A stretch of 64,000 nucleotides of DNA from NCBI GenBank assembly GCA_000716465.1, contig JNWL01000030.1, positions 38,285 through 102,284 of the forward strand. Direction: 5' to 3'. The notes below the pieces were generated by a model that saw only the letters and a program-made list of their open reading frames with translations, was not told the origin of the DNA and ran no database searches. The DNA is from Streptomyces bikiniensis (GTDB lineage: Bacteria > Actinomycetota > Actinomycetes > Streptomycetales > Streptomycetaceae). This document shows, piece after piece, positions 45,681 to 54,641 of the stretch; the first letter of the stretch is position 1, and each line of letters begins with the position of its first letter. The position numbers were made by a program, and so were the translations under genes.

Positions 45681-46152
45681 CGTCGGGACCCTCCTCGGCA
45701 CACGTGCGAATACTGAGGGCGAGAACAGGAGGGGGTCTCCGTTTATTCCGCGCGCCCCTTCACGCGCTCCCCCGCACACCCATCACGCGCCTGCGGCACG
45801 CCTTCCGCACGCCCGTCGCGCGCCCCCCTTTCGCGCGCCCTCGGAGCGGCGACGGGTTCCCGCCACCCCCCTCCGGTGCGTTATCGGCCACCGGGAGGGG
45901 GTCGGACGCGTCCGCTTCCGCGCAGAAAATCTTCCGCCCGCACCGGTCCGAACGGACGCGCGAACACGGGGGCACACGCCCCTGACCTGAGGGTCTGCGG
46001 ACCACGCGTGACATCGGCATATGCCAGAGTGGCGCGTCCCAGATGAGGGTCCGGATCCTCCGCATCATTCTCGCCAACAGCCGCCCCGTGGAGGGTCCTT
46101 GGCGGTTATCGTGGTACGAAAGCTTGCGGTCACAACCTGGTAGGGGGAAACC
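45681..46152. other. 472-bp divergent region before the IclR regulator
   Basis: No gene is seen. It holds the promoter of the LLM gene (minus) and of the IclR-type regulator (plus), and the palindrome GGCATATGCC at 46016-46025. Short open frames here have poor codon bias and are rejected. Confidence 0.5.
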
Positions 46153-46911
46153 GTGGCGCTGAAGCCCGAGCCCACCGCGCCGTTCCACTCGGTCCAGTAC
46201 GCCCTGCGCGTCCTGGAGACGGTCTCACGGCACGGCGGCGGAGTGACCGACGCCCAGATCGCCCGCGAGACCGGTCTCCCCGTCGCCCACCTCTCCTCAC
46301 TGCTCCTGATGCTCCGCCGCGAGGGCTACGTCGAGCAGGTCGCCGACGGCGCCTACGTCGTCGGGGACTCCCTGGTCCTCCTCGGCTCCGGCCTGACCCG
46401 CCGCGAGGCCCTGGAGGCCAAGCTCCAGGAGACCCTGACCGAGCTGCGCGACTCCGTCGGCGCGGCCGTCTACATCAGCCGGTACATCGACGGCGAGGTC
46501 AAGATCACCCAGTTCGCCGACGGCCCGCGCACGCCCAAGGTCAACGAGTGGGTGGACTTCCGCTCGGCGGCGCACGCCAGCGCCGTCGGCAAGTGCCTGC
46601 TCACCCAGCTCGACCAGAACGGTCGGCGCGACCACCTCTCCCGCCACAAGATCGCCCGGCTGACCTCCCGGACCATCACCAGCGAGCGGATCCTCTTCTC
46701 CAAGCTCGACAGCCAGCCGGCCACCGTCCCCGTGCTCGACCTCCAGGAGTACGCGGTGGGCACGGTCTGCGCGGCCGTGCCGCTGACGGCGGGCGCGTCC
46801 GTGGGCTGCCTGGCGCTCTCCCTGCCGATCGAGCACGCCCACCGGCTGCGCGCGGCGGCCGACACCCTCAACCGCAGGGCCGCCCCGGTGGTCCTCTCGC
46901 TGGCCCTCTGA
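46153..46911 (+). CDS. IclR-family transcriptional regulator
   Basis: 252 residues: winged HTH at about 12-75 (ALRVLETVSRHGGGVTDAQIARETGLP, then LSSLLLMLRREGYVEQ), then the IclR effector domain (LRDSVGAAVYISRYIDGEVKI, HASAVGKCLL near 140, and PVLDLQEYAVGTVCAAVPL). The effector is unknown. GTG 46153 has AGGGGGA 5 bp upstream. No target operon is adjacent except the divergent LLM gene; a palindrome between them could be its site. Confidence 0.9.
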   Translation: MALKPEPTAPFHSVQYALRVLETVSRHGGGVTDAQIARETGLPVAHLSSLLLMLRREGYVEQVADGAYVVGDSLVLLGSGLTRREALEAKLQETLTELRDSVGAAVYISRYIDGEVKITQFADGPRTPKVNEWVDFRSAAHASAVGKCLLTQLDQNGRRDHLSRHKIARLTSRTITSERILFSKLDSQPATVPVLDLQEYAVGTVCAAVPLTAGASVGCLALSLPIEHAHRLRAAADTLNRRAAPVVLSLAL

Positions 46912-46927
46912 CCCCGCTCCCGGGGTG

Positions 46928-46955
46928 CCCGGCGGGGCCCGGGGGGGCCGCCGGG
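46928..46955 (+). terminator. Possible terminator of the IclR gene
   Basis: 8-bp stem (46928-46935 with 46948-46955) in a G-rich run, 17 bp after the stop and ahead of tRNA-Lys copy 2. Confidence 0.5.
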
Positions 46956-47008
46956 GCGGGCGGTCACGAGCACCCCGGAGGACCAGGTAGTATTTTCTCT
47001 GTCAGCAG

Positions 47009-47082
47009 GCGCCGCTAGCTCAGTTGGTTAGAGCAGCTGACTCTTAATCAGCGGGTCCGGGGTTCGAGTCCCTGGCGGCGCA
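47009..47082 (+). tRNA. tRNA-Lys (CTT), copy 2
   Basis: Identical to copy 1 over 74 nt. Upstream TAGTAT could be its -10. The 17 bp after the acceptor (CCGACGGAAGAAGCCCC) are the same as after copy 1 and are antisense to the end of the LPMO gene. Confidence 0.97.
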
Positions 47083-47677
47083 CCGACGGAAGAAGCCCCG
47101 AGCAGGCGTAGAAGGCGTTCGCGGTGTCCGCGACCGTCCACACCGCCAGGATGAGGTGGCGGCCCGACTTGCCCGCCGGAAGGTTCCCGGAGTGCGAGAG
47201 GGTCGCCGGCGGCTGCTGGCTGTTGTAGGGGACGGTCAGGAACGGCTGGGGGTCGAGGGCGGCCCGGGTGAGGGGCTGGCTCGGGTTCCACCCGTTCTTG
47301 GTGATGTAGTACTTGAAGTCGGTGGTGCGGTGGCGGGCCGTGAACTGCCAGCGGAAGGTGTAGCTCTGTCCCGCCGTGACGCTCGTCGCCGGCCAGGTGC
47401 CGCCGCGCGGGTCGTCGAGCTGGGCGAACGGACCGTTGCCGCCGGCGCAGATCTTCCCGTCGGCGGGCCCGCCGGCCGGGAAGCCCTTGGGCCCCTCGAC
47501 CGACTGCGGCTCCCACTGGATGTTGCCGCAGTTGGTCACGGTGCCGTTGGCACAGAGCTTCTGGCGGCTGATCGGCGAGTCGGTGTAGCCGTGGCTGCCG
47601 GCGCTGCCGGTGCCGAGGAGGGTGACGCCGGCGACGCCGAGCGCCACCGCCGTCGCGCCTATGGATTTCTTGCGCAT
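47048..47677 (-). CDS. AA10 chitin-active LPMO (CBM33), C-terminus altered at tRNA-Lys
   Basis: 209 residues. A signal peptide of 28 residues ends so that mature protein starts with His29 (HGYTDSPISRQKLC), the first histidine-brace ligand; the second His is near FTARHRTTDFKYYIT, and the VWTVADTANAFYACS end block is present. LPMOs oxidatively cut crystalline chitin. A dre site lies about 130 bp upstream. After FYAC homologues end with about 7 more residues (VDVxI type); here they are replaced by 17 residues from the tRNA flank and antisense tRNA (RRQGLEPRTR). Activity is likely kept. Confidence 0.88.
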   Translation of the reverse strand: MRKKSIGATAVALGVAGVTLLGTGSAGSHGYTDSPISRQKLCANGTVTNCGNIQWEPQSVEGPKGFPAGGPADGKICAGGNGPFAQLDDPRGGTWPATSVTAGQSYTFRWQFTARHRTTDFKYYITKNGWNPSQPLTRAALDPQPFLTVPYNSQQPPATLSHSGNLPAGKSGRHLILAVWTVADTANAFYACSGLLPSVRRQGLEPRTR

Positions 47678-47805
47678 GCTGTCGCTCCAGAGAACGTGGG
47701 GGGGGTTCTGTCGGGCCGTGCTGCACGCGTGCAGGTGGTGCGGGTGGTGCGGGTGTTTTCTCGTGCTTCGTTCCGCGTCTCCTCGCCGTACGACGATGAC
47801 GCGTT

Positions 47806-47819
47806 TTGGTCTGGACCAA
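47806..47819. promoter_or_regulatory. DasR element (dre) of the LPMO gene
   Basis: TTGGTCTGGACCAA is a near-perfect dre palindrome (consensus TGGTCTAGACCA), about 130 bp before the LPMO start. Confidence 0.88.
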
Positions 47820-47858
47820 GTACCAAGGTATGGACGGAACTTGTCGCTGTCCATCCCC

Positions 47859-50558
47859 TCAGGCACCCTCGGCGGAAGACGCCCTTCCCGTGTAGAACGC
47901 CACCGTCAGGTCCTTGACCAGCGCCTTGCGCTCGTAGTCGTCGAGCTCCACCAGACCACGACTGGTCAGCCGGTGGACCACGTCGTCCACCGCGTCCACG
48001 ACCGACGTCAGGACGGCGTCCCGGTGCTTCGCGTCGAGCGCCGCGATCCGGCTGCGCCGCATCGCCGTCGCGACCTCGGGGGCGTACTCGATCCGCGTCG
48101 GCTGCGCCGAGAAGACGTCCAGACCGACCGGCGCGCACTCCGCCGACAGCATCCGCGTCAGGGCCTCGCCGACCGCCTCCGCGTCCCGGAGCGTCGGGGC
48201 GTCCTCGTGGAACGCGTCCGCCGGGAGCTGTGAGAGCACCCGGGCCATCGCCGCCTCCACCTGCTCCCGCAGGTACTCCTCGTGGCCGTCGACCCCGAGC
48301 GACGCGCGGACCGTGTCCCGGACCCGCCAGACCACCAGGACGACCACGTCGAGCGCCGTGCCCCGCGCGTCCACGGCCGGCAGCGGCTCGCTGCGCCAGT
48401 GCCGGAGCCGTACGTCCACCCGGCGGCGCAACAGCAGCGGACTGACCCAGATCAGGCCGGTGCGGCGGACCGTGCCGCGGTAGTCCCCGAACAGCGTCAG
48501 GACCCAGGCGTATCCGACCCGGCCCCGGCCGAGGCCGCCGAACGCGAAGAGGACGGCCACGACGCCGAGGGCGAGCAGGGCCCACTGGCCGAGGTGGACG
48601 CCGTGGTACGGGCGGACCGGCAGCCGCAGCATCCGCGCCGCCTCGGCGGGCACCGCTCCCGTCCACCACACGATCGCCGCGCACCAGGCGAGCGCCAGGG
48701 CCCCGGCGACCGCCCCGACCCAGCCGGGCAGCACCGCCCCGGGGCGCTCGACGAGGGCCGGGTCGGCGGTGGGGGCCGGGCGGGAGGAGGGCGGCGGGGC
48801 CGCGTGCCGGGCCCTGCCCTTCGCCGCCGCGCCGGCCCGGTCCGGGGCCGGGGTCTTCGACGGGCCGGGGACGCCGGGCCCGCGGGTCCTCCCCGGGGCG
48901 GCGGGCGCGGCCATGGCGACGGTGTCGGGGCCGCCGTCGTCGTCCTTCGCGCCGGGGGCGGCGGCGGTCTCCGGTTCGTCCCGGAAGAGCAGGTGTACGG
49001 GGATGGAGCCGGTGGTCTCGGTCCCGATCACGTTCCTGCGCCGGGCCACCCGCACCACCCCGGCGACGGGCAGGGCGACGGCGGCGACGCGGGCGCCCCT
49101 GATCCGCCCGAAGTCGGGGGCGGGGTCCCCTCCGGGGGCGGGGCGGTCCTCCGCGGGGGCCGGCGGTGCGGACACGGGGGGCACGGGTGCCTTCGCCGGG
49201 GCGGGGGAGGCGGAGGCCTGTGTCCCGGTGGCCGGTTTCGTCCGTGCGGACGGGGCCGGCGCCTTCTGCGGGGCGGTACGGGTCGGCACCTCGACGCGCG
49301 CCGCCGGCGCCGCGCCCCCGGGGCGGGCCCCGGTGGGCTCCCCCGGCGGGGACGTACGGGCGGGCTTCTCGACGGGTGCGCCCGGCACGGCCCCCTTCGG
49401 CGGGGAGGTGCGGACCGCCGTCCGCACGGCGGTGGCGGCCGGGGGCCCGGCCACCGGGACGGAAACGGAGCCCGCCGCCGCGCTCGGAGCCGTACCGGAC
49501 GCGGAACCCGCGCCCGTGCCCGGCTCCGTACCGGAAACGGAACCACCCGAACCGCCCACAGGGACGGAGACCCCGGCCGGGGCCGAGGCCGGAGCCGGAG
49601 CCGGAGCCGAGGCCGGGGCCGGGGCCGGAGCCGGGGCCGCCGAAGCCTGTGCGGCCGGGGCGTCGGCCTTCGGGCCCGAGGGGGCGCCCGCCACCGGGGC
49701 CGCCGGAGCACCGGCCGCGCGGCCCGGCGAAGCACCGGCCGCCGGGGCCGCCGGAGCATCGGACGCCGGAGCATCAGGTGCCCGGCCCGCCGGAGTGCCG
49801 GTCGTCGGAGCCGCCGCGGCATGGGCCACCCGGCCCGCCGAAGCGTCGGTCACCGGGGCTGCCGGAGCACCGGGCGCCCGGCCCGCCGGAGTGACGGCCA
49901 CCGGGGCCGCCGGAGCGCCGGCCGCGCGGCCCGACTCGGTACCGGCCACCGGGGTCGCCGGGACATCGACCGGCCGGCCCGCCGGAGCACCGGCCACCGG
50001 AGCCGCCGGAGCGTCGACCGCCCGGCCCGCCGGAGTAACGGTCGCCGGGGCCGCCGGAGCGTCGACCGTCGAGGGAGCCGGAGCAGTCGGCCCCGGGCCC
50101 GTCCGGTCGGCCGGTGCCGGGTCCGACAGGGTGGTCGAAGCCGGCGGACCGGCCGGGGTCGAGGTCGGCGGGGCGGCCGGGGACGAAGCCGGTGGACCAG
50201 CCGGGGACGGGGTCGGCGGACCAGCCGGAGACGGGGTCGGCGGACCAGCCGGGGACGGGGTCGGCGGACCAGCCGGAGACGGGGTCGGCGGACCAGCCGG
50301 GGTCGAAGCCGGTGGACCAGCCGGGGTCGAAGCCGGTGGACCAGTCGGGGACGGGGTCGGCGGGGCGGCCTGGGGCGGGGCCGTCCGGTCGGCCGGCTGC
50401 GGGGTCGGGCGGTCCCCCGGCGGTGGTGTGCGGGGCGGGTTCGTCGGGGGCGGGGACGTGCGGGGAAGGGTGCCGTCCGTCAGGCGTCTCGCCGTGCGGG
50501 CCGCGTCGCGCGAGGCCGCCGCGCCGGAGTCCGCGGGGTTCGGGGTCGGTGCCGTCAT
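47859..50558 (-). CDS. SPFH/band-7 membrane protein with long Pro/Ala-rich N-terminus
   Basis: 899 residues. Residues 1-610 are low complexity (Pro/Ala/Thr/Gly), including a minisatellite of TPSPAGPP units at about 66-137 and Ala-Pro-rich repeats after it. Two hydrophobic helices follow (about 630-655 and 665-690) and then an SPFH-like domain (about 700-880: RRVDVRLRHWRSEPLPAVDARGTALDVVVLV region, ending with a long helix). The predicted role is a scaffold on the inner face of the membrane. ATG 50558 has AGGTGG in front. The N-terminus may vary in length between strains. Confidence 0.8.
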   Translation of the reverse strand: MTAPTPNPADSGAAASRDAARTARRLTDGTLPRTSPPPTNPPRTPPPGDRPTPQPADRTAPPQAAPPTPSPTGPPASTPAGPPASTPAGPPTPSPAGPPTPSPAGPPTPSPAGPPTPSPAGPPASSPAAPPTSTPAGPPASTTLSDPAPADRTGPGPTAPAPSTVDAPAAPATVTPAGRAVDAPAAPVAGAPAGRPVDVPATPVAGTESGRAAGAPAAPVAVTPAGRAPGAPAAPVTDASAGRVAHAAAAPTTGTPAGRAPDAPASDAPAAPAAGASPGRAAGAPAAPVAGAPSGPKADAPAAQASAAPAPAPAPASAPAPAPASAPAGVSVPVGGSGGSVSGTEPGTGAGSASGTAPSAAAGSVSVPVAGPPAATAVRTAVRTSPPKGAVPGAPVEKPARTSPPGEPTGARPGGAAPAARVEVPTRTAPQKAPAPSARTKPATGTQASASPAPAKAPVPPVSAPPAPAEDRPAPGGDPAPDFGRIRGARVAAVALPVAGVVRVARRRNVIGTETTGSIPVHLLFRDEPETAAAPGAKDDDGGPDTVAMAAPAAPGRTRGPGVPGPSKTPAPDRAGAAAKGRARHAAPPPSSRPAPTADPALVERPGAVLPGWVGAVAGALALAWCAAIVWWTGAVPAEAARMLRLPVRPYHGVHLGQWALLALGVVAVLFAFGGLGRGRVGYAWVLTLFGDYRGTVRRTGLIWVSPLLLRRRVDVRLRHWRSEPLPAVDARGTALDVVVLVVWRVRDTVRASLGVDGHEEYLREQVEAAMARVLSQLPADAFHEDAPTLRDAEAVGEALTRMLSAECAPVGLDVFSAQPTRIEYAPEVATAMRRSRIAALDAKHRDAVLTSVVDAVDDVVHRLTSRGLVELDDYERKALVKDLTVAFYTGRASSAEGA
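50146..50361. repeat. 24-bp minisatellite, nine units, in the SPFH gene
   Basis: Units of GGACCAGCCGGGGACGGGGT plus CGGC are repeated nine times with a few changes, encoding eight-residue TPSPAGPP repeats on the minus strand. All units keep the frame. Confidence 0.92.
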
Positions 50559-50584
50559 TCGGGGTCCACCTCATGCTCTCGGGG

Positions 50585-52147
50585 TCATCGGAACAAGCGC
50601 CGCCAGGTCTCCGGGCCCGGGTAGCCGTCGGCCGCTCCGCCGCGCCAGCCCTGTGCCCGCTGGAACGCCTCGACGTTGCGGCGGTCCGCCTCCGTCCAGC
50701 GCGGATCGGGCCCCGACAGGTAGTGCTTGCCGAAGCCCCGCTTCACCAGTTGCTTGCCCAGCTTCTCCACATATGCGTTGGATCGGCCCGGACGGAAGTA
50801 GCCACGCCCGGGAAAGGGCGCCGCATGCGCGCTCGGACCGCCCGAACCACTCGAACCGCCGATGCTCCGGCCCTTGCCGGTCACGAGCAGTTCCCACGTG
50901 TCGGGGCCGGGCAGGCCGTCCGCCTCCTTGCCCTTCCACCCCTGCGCCTGCTGGAACGCCCGGGTCGCCCGCCGGTCCGCCTCGGTCCACCGCGGGCCGG
51001 GCCCCACGGCGTAGAACTTCTTGCCGCCGCGCGCGACGAGCAGCTGCCCGAGCCGGGTGACGTACGCGTTGTTCCTGCCCGGTCCGAACTTCGCCGCGCC
51101 GGGGAACGGCGGCACCGCGGTCGTCTCCCCGCCCCCGGCGCCGGTGCCGTCGCCGCTCGCCACGCCCTTGTAGCGGTAGGCCACGTACCGGTCGGAGTTC
51201 TCCCAGTACGCCATCGGCGTCGTCTTCTTCCGCGCGCGCGGCTCGGTCTGCTCGTACGCGGTGTAGGAGGTGTGCGCGGGATCGGTCCAGCCGCCGAAGA
51301 TCGTGACGTGCGAGCCCCGGTTCGGAGCGGCCGGGTTGTGGAAGAGCAGGATGTCGCCGGGCTGGAGGTCGGCGCGGTCGATCCTCTCGCCGAAGCGGTC
51401 GAGGCTGCCGGTCCACTCGTTGTTGCGCAGGTTCCAGGCCATGGAGATGTAGCCGGAGCAGTCCTGGCGGTACCCGTCCGTCCAGTACTTCTCCATGGAG
51501 TACGGGACCTGCGCGGCCACCCACAGCTTGGCGCGGTCGATGATCTCGGCGCGGGTCGTGGGCCGCAGCGCGTCGGTCGCGGTCTGGCCCGTGGTCGGGC
51601 CGGGGCCCGGTGCGCCGTGCAGCGGCTCCCGCCCGCCCTGCGGCGTGTCGGGCCCGACGGCGGGCTCGGGCGCGGTTACGGGGGTGGGGTCCGGGGGCGT
51701 CGTCCCTTCTTCTTCCGGGGCCGTTCCCTCCGGGTCCGCCGGGTCCGCCGGGTCCGTCTCCGTGAACACGTCGCCCGACACGCCGACCGCCACCTCGGCC
51801 GACACACCGGTCGACACCTCCGTCGACACGTCGACCGTCACGTCCACCGACACCCCGGCCGTCGTCCCCCCGGTCGCCGTACCGCCCGGCGGCGGCGCGT
51901 CGGACGGCTTCGTGTCCGTCGGCGCCCCCGTCGGGCGGGAGAGGGGAGCCGCGGCGCCGGCCCCGCCGCCGCCCAGGACCACCCCCGCCGCCGTCATCAG
52001 GACCAGGGCGCGGCGGGCGCCGTGGGCCGCCGGGTGGCCGCCCGACCGGACCGGCAGGCCGAGGGCGAGGTCACGCCGCTGCCGGGCACAGCCCGGGCAG
52101 GCGCAGTCGGCCGCTGGTTCGAACTCCTCGAAGACCGGCACGCTCAT
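50585..52147 (-). CDS. Putative cell-wall hydrolase: NlpC/P60-like domain and two peptidoglycan-binding repeats
   Basis: 520 residues. A Cys-rich start (CACPGCARQRRD), one hydrophobic segment (about 48-70), a Thr/Pro/Asp linker with a VDVSTEV-type repeat, then an amidase/peptidase domain at about 190-320 with DCSGYISMAWN (catalytic Cys) and SHVTIFGGW (catalytic His), and two C-terminal repeats of about 80 residues (FGPGRNNAYVTRLGQLLV... RWTEADRRATRAFQQAQGW). Together these suggest a wall-bound peptidoglycan hydrolase. ATG 52147 has GAGGGGAA in front. It is 27 bp upstream of the SPFH gene on the same strand. Confidence 0.85.
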   Translation of the reverse strand: MSVPVFEEFEPAADCACPGCARQRRDLALGLPVRSGGHPAAHGARRALVLMTAAGVVLGGGGAGAAAPLSRPTGAPTDTKPSDAPPPGGTATGGTTAGVSVDVTVDVSTEVSTGVSAEVAVGVSGDVFTETDPADPADPEGTAPEEEGTTPPDPTPVTAPEPAVGPDTPQGGREPLHGAPGPGPTTGQTATDALRPTTRAEIIDRAKLWVAAQVPYSMEKYWTDGYRQDCSGYISMAWNLRNNEWTGSLDRFGERIDRADLQPGDILLFHNPAAPNRGSHVTIFGGWTDPAHTSYTAYEQTEPRARKKTTPMAYWENSDRYVAYRYKGVASGDGTGAGGGETTAVPPFPGAAKFGPGRNNAYVTRLGQLLVARGGKKFYAVGPGPRWTEADRRATRAFQQAQGWKGKEADGLPGPDTWELLVTGKGRSIGGSSGSGGPSAHAAPFPGRGYFRPGRSNAYVEKLGKQLVKRGFGKHYLSGPDPRWTEADRRNVEAFQRAQGWRGGAADGYPGPETWRRLFR

Positions 52148-52330
52148 GCGATTCCCCTCCACACTCGTCACGGTCTTCCGACCGTCGTTTGGGGCCTCAA
52201 TGTCACAACTGTTCCGATAAATCACATTTTGACGGAACGAAGGACCGATACGACCGTCCGACAGGCCGGGGACGATCGTTATTGGTCAGGAGCACGCCTT
52301 CGCGTCGGGTAGAGTTCTCTCTGTCAGCAG

Positions 52331-52404
52331 GCGCCGCTAGCTCAGTTGGTTAGAGCAGCTGACTCTTAATCAGCGGGTCCGGGGTTCGAGTCCCTGGCGG
52401 CGCA
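52331..52404 (+). tRNA. tRNA-Lys (CTT), copy 3
   Basis: Identical to the other two copies. Its upstream (TAGAGTTCTCTCTGTCAGCAG) resembles that of copy 2. Unlike them it has its own complete terminator hairpin downstream. Confidence 0.97.
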
Positions 52405-52412
52405 CGCAAGGT

Positions 52413-52445
52413 CAAGGCCCCCTCACCGACGGTGAGGGGGCCTTG
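52413..52445 (+). terminator. Terminator of tRNA-Lys copy 3
   Basis: Perfect 15-bp stem (52413-52427 with 52431-52445) and 3-nt loop. Confidence 0.9.
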
Positions 52446-52462
52446 GTCGTTCCTCGGGTCGC

Positions 52463-53128
52463 TCAGCCTCCCGTGAGGTACGCCGACACCACCACGTTCG
52501 CCGTGTACGCGCCCGCCGCGCGGTCGAAGGTGCCGCCGCAGGTGATCAGGCGGAGTTCGGCGCGGCCGGGTTCACGGGGGCCGTAGACCTTCGTGGCGTC
52601 GAAGTCCTCGCGCGGGAAGACCTGGACGTCGTCGACCGTGAACTCGGCGACCGAGCCGTCCGCCCGGGTGACGAGGACCTTCGCGCCGGGGCGGGCCGCG
52701 CTCAGGCCGTAGAAGACGGCCGGGCGGGTCTCGGTGTCGACGTGGCCGACGAAGAGCGCCGCCCCGGCCGCGCCCGGCTGGGTGCCGGGGCCGAACCAGC
52801 CCACCGTGCCCGGCGTCTCGAACGGCGGCGGGTCGACGGCGCCCGTGCCGTCCAGACCGCGCGCCACCACGGGCGCGTCGACGCCGAGCGAGGGGACCTC
52901 GACCCGCCGGGGCTCGGCAGGCGCGAGGGGCGCCCGGGCCGGGGGCAGCTCCGCGCCGGGCGGGCGGCCGACGGCGGCGATGTCGCCGGTGGTGGGCCCC
53001 GAGCTGCCCGCGGAGCCCTCGACCGCCCCGCCGCCCCAGAGCCAGAGGCCGAGGAAGAGCAGCGCCCAGGCCGTGCCTGTGACGAGTCGCCCGGTGCCCG
53101 CCGGGCCGGGGCCGGACGGCACCGTCAC
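52463..53128 (-). CDS. Class F sortase
   Basis: 221 residues: one N-terminal membrane helix (LVTGTAWALLFLGLWLWGG) and the sortase barrel with VFVGHVDT-type catalytic His (LFVGHVDTETRPAVFYGL near 127), ELRLITCGG catalytic Cys near 195 and a nearby Arg. Class F sortases join proteins to the wall or act as housekeeping sortases in Actinobacteria. It starts in an ATGA overlap with the stop of the surface-protein gene before it, so the two are coupled. Confidence 0.9.
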   Translation of the reverse strand: MTVPSGPGPAGTGRLVTGTAWALLFLGLWLWGGGAVEGSAGSSGPTTGDIAAVGRPPGAELPPARAPLAPAEPRRVEVPSLGVDAPVVARGLDGTGAVDPPPFETPGTVGWFGPGTQPGAAGAALFVGHVDTETRPAVFYGLSAARPGAKVLVTRADGSVAEFTVDDVQVFPREDFDATKVYGPREPGRAELRLITCGGTFDRAAGAYTANVVVSAYLTGG

Positions 53129-53766
53129 TCCGTACCCGTGCTCGCGCCCGTACCCGTGCCGGAGGAGCCGTCGGTGCGGCGGCGGGAGCTGCGGAGGGCG
53201 ACCGCCACGGCGGCGAGGGCGGCCATGCCGAGGCCGAGCACGGTGTACGGGGTGCCGAGGCCGTCCTCGCCGGCGGCCTGGGCGACGCCGGGGGCGGCGG
53301 GCGCGGCGAAGGCGGCGGCGCCGCCCCCGCCCGCGCGGACCGGGGCGACCGGGGTCGCGTGGTGGGTCGGCCGCTCGTGGGTCGGGTGGTGGGTGGGCCG
53401 GTGGGTCGGCTCGCGGCGCTCGACCCGGACGGCACCGGCGTCGTGGTGCTCGCGGCCGTCGCAGAAGACGCCGACCTCGTACGTACCGGCGTCGAGGCCG
53501 GACCTGAGGGTGGCGTCGCCGTGCATCGAGTGCTTCCCGCCGTCCCGGCCGACGAGCTTCGCCTCGGCGGTGAAGGCCCGGGACCTGGCGACACCGACCG
53601 TGCCCTTGCAGCCCTCGACCCGGACGTCCACGTCGTCACCCGGGGAGGCGGTGGACGGGGTGACGGTGACCCTCACCCCGTCGTGGGCGTGCGCGCCGGC
53701 CGCGGGCGCGAGGACGAGGACCAAGGCCGCTCCTGCGGCACGGAGAGCAGTGGGACCTGAACGCAT
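53125..53766 (-). CDS. Secreted membrane-anchored protein paired with the sortase
   Basis: 213 residues: signal peptide (1-27), a beta-sandwich-like domain (VRVTVTPSTASPGDDVDVRVEGC ... GVFCDGREHH, by position 30-115, with two Cys), a THxPTHH-type His/Pro/Thr linker and a C-terminal hydrophobic helix (about 172-190) with an Arg-rich then Ser/Thr-rich tail. No LPxTG or LAxTG motif is seen before the helix, so it may be a partner and not a substrate of the sortase downstream. Confidence 0.8.
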   Translation of the reverse strand: MRSGPTALRAAGAALVLVLAPAAGAHAHDGVRVTVTPSTASPGDDVDVRVEGCKGTVGVARSRAFTAEAKLVGRDGGKHSMHGDATLRSGLDAGTYEVGVFCDGREHHDAGAVRVERREPTHRPTHHPTHERPTHHATPVAPVRAGGGGAAAFAAPAAPGVAQAAGEDGLGTPYTVLGLGMAALAAVAVALRSSRRRTDGSSGTGTGASTGTE

Positions 53767-53861
53767 CGTGACCTCCTGGTGCTGCCAGGGTCACCCGTTC
53801 CGGCGCTTCCCGCATCCGGAGGGGCCCGATCGGGCGTGCGGACCGGGTCCCTTCCCGCAGG

Positions 53862-54641
53862 TCAGACGCGGTCGACGATATCCGCGATCGAGTCGACGAT
53901 CTTGGACGGGCGGAACGGGTAGCGGTCCACCTCCGCCGTGGTCGTCAGACCGGTCAGGACGAGGAAGGTCTGCATGCCCGCCTCCAGACCGGCCAGGATG
54001 TCGGTGTCCATCCGGTCGCCGATCATGGCGCTGGACTCGGAGTGGGCGCCGATCGCGTTGAGCCCGGTGCGCATCATCAGCGGGTTCGGCTTGCCCGCGA
54101 AGTACGGCTCCTTGCCGGTGGCCTTGGTGATGAGCGCGGCGACCGAGCCGGTGGCGGGCAGCGGGCCCTCCAGGGACGGGCCGGTCTCGTCGGGGTTGGT
54201 GCAGATGAAGCGGGCGCCGGCGTTGATGAGCCGGACGGCCTTGGTCATCGCCTCGAAGGAGTACGTACGGGTCTCGCCGAGCACCACGTAGTCCGGGTCG
54301 TGGTCGGTGAGGACGTAGCCGATGTCGTGCAGCGCGGTGGTGAGGCCGGCCTCGCCGATGACGTACGCGGTGCCGCCGGGGCGCTGGTCGTCCAGGAACT
54401 TGGCGGTGGCGAGGGCGGAGGTCCAGATGTTCTCGACGGGGACTTCGAGTCCCATCCGGGCGAGGCGGGCGTGCAGGTCGCGGGCGGTGTAGATCGAGTT
54501 GTTGGTGAGGACCAGGAAGGGCTTCCCGGTCTCCCGCAGCTTCTTGATGAACGCGTCGGCGCCGGGGATCGGCACGCCCTCGTGGATGAGGACGCCGTCC
54601 ATGTCGGTGAGCCAGGATTCGATCGGCTTGCGCTCTGCCAT
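53862..54641 (-). CDS. HAD-IIA family phosphatase (NagD-like)
   Basis: 259 residues. HAD motifs: LTDMDGVLIHEG (Asp nucleophile), LTNNS (motif II), GKPNPLMM (Lys) and IGDRMDTDILAG. The NagD/PNPase-type cap fits the IIA subgroup, which removes phosphate from sugars or nucleotides. The ATG at 54641 gives the normal N-terminus. A link to amino-sugar use would suit the window but is only inferred. Confidence 0.92.
   Translation of the reverse strand: MAERKPIESWLTDMDGVLIHEGVPIPGADAFIKKLRETGKPFLVLTNNSIYTARDLHARLARMGLEVPVENIWTSALATAKFLDDQRPGGTAYVIGEAGLTTALHDIGYVLTDHDPDYVVLGETRTYSFEAMTKAVRLINAGARFICTNPDETGPSLEGPLPATGSVAALITKATGKEPYFAGKPNPLMMRTGLNAIGAHSESSAMIGDRMDTDILAGLEAGMQTFLVLTGLTTTAEVDRYPFRPSKIVDSIADIVDRV

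Noticed and set aside
45760..46188. Short open frames in the region before the IclR gene
   Set aside because: Arg-rich, no ribosome site, overlapping the promoter region; no family recognised.
50146..50361. Regular repeats that could suggest a CRISPR array
   Set aside because: The 24-bp units are directly adjacent without spacers and encode an in-frame peptide; no cas genes nearby except the Cas4-like nuclease, which is 13 kb away with a helicase.
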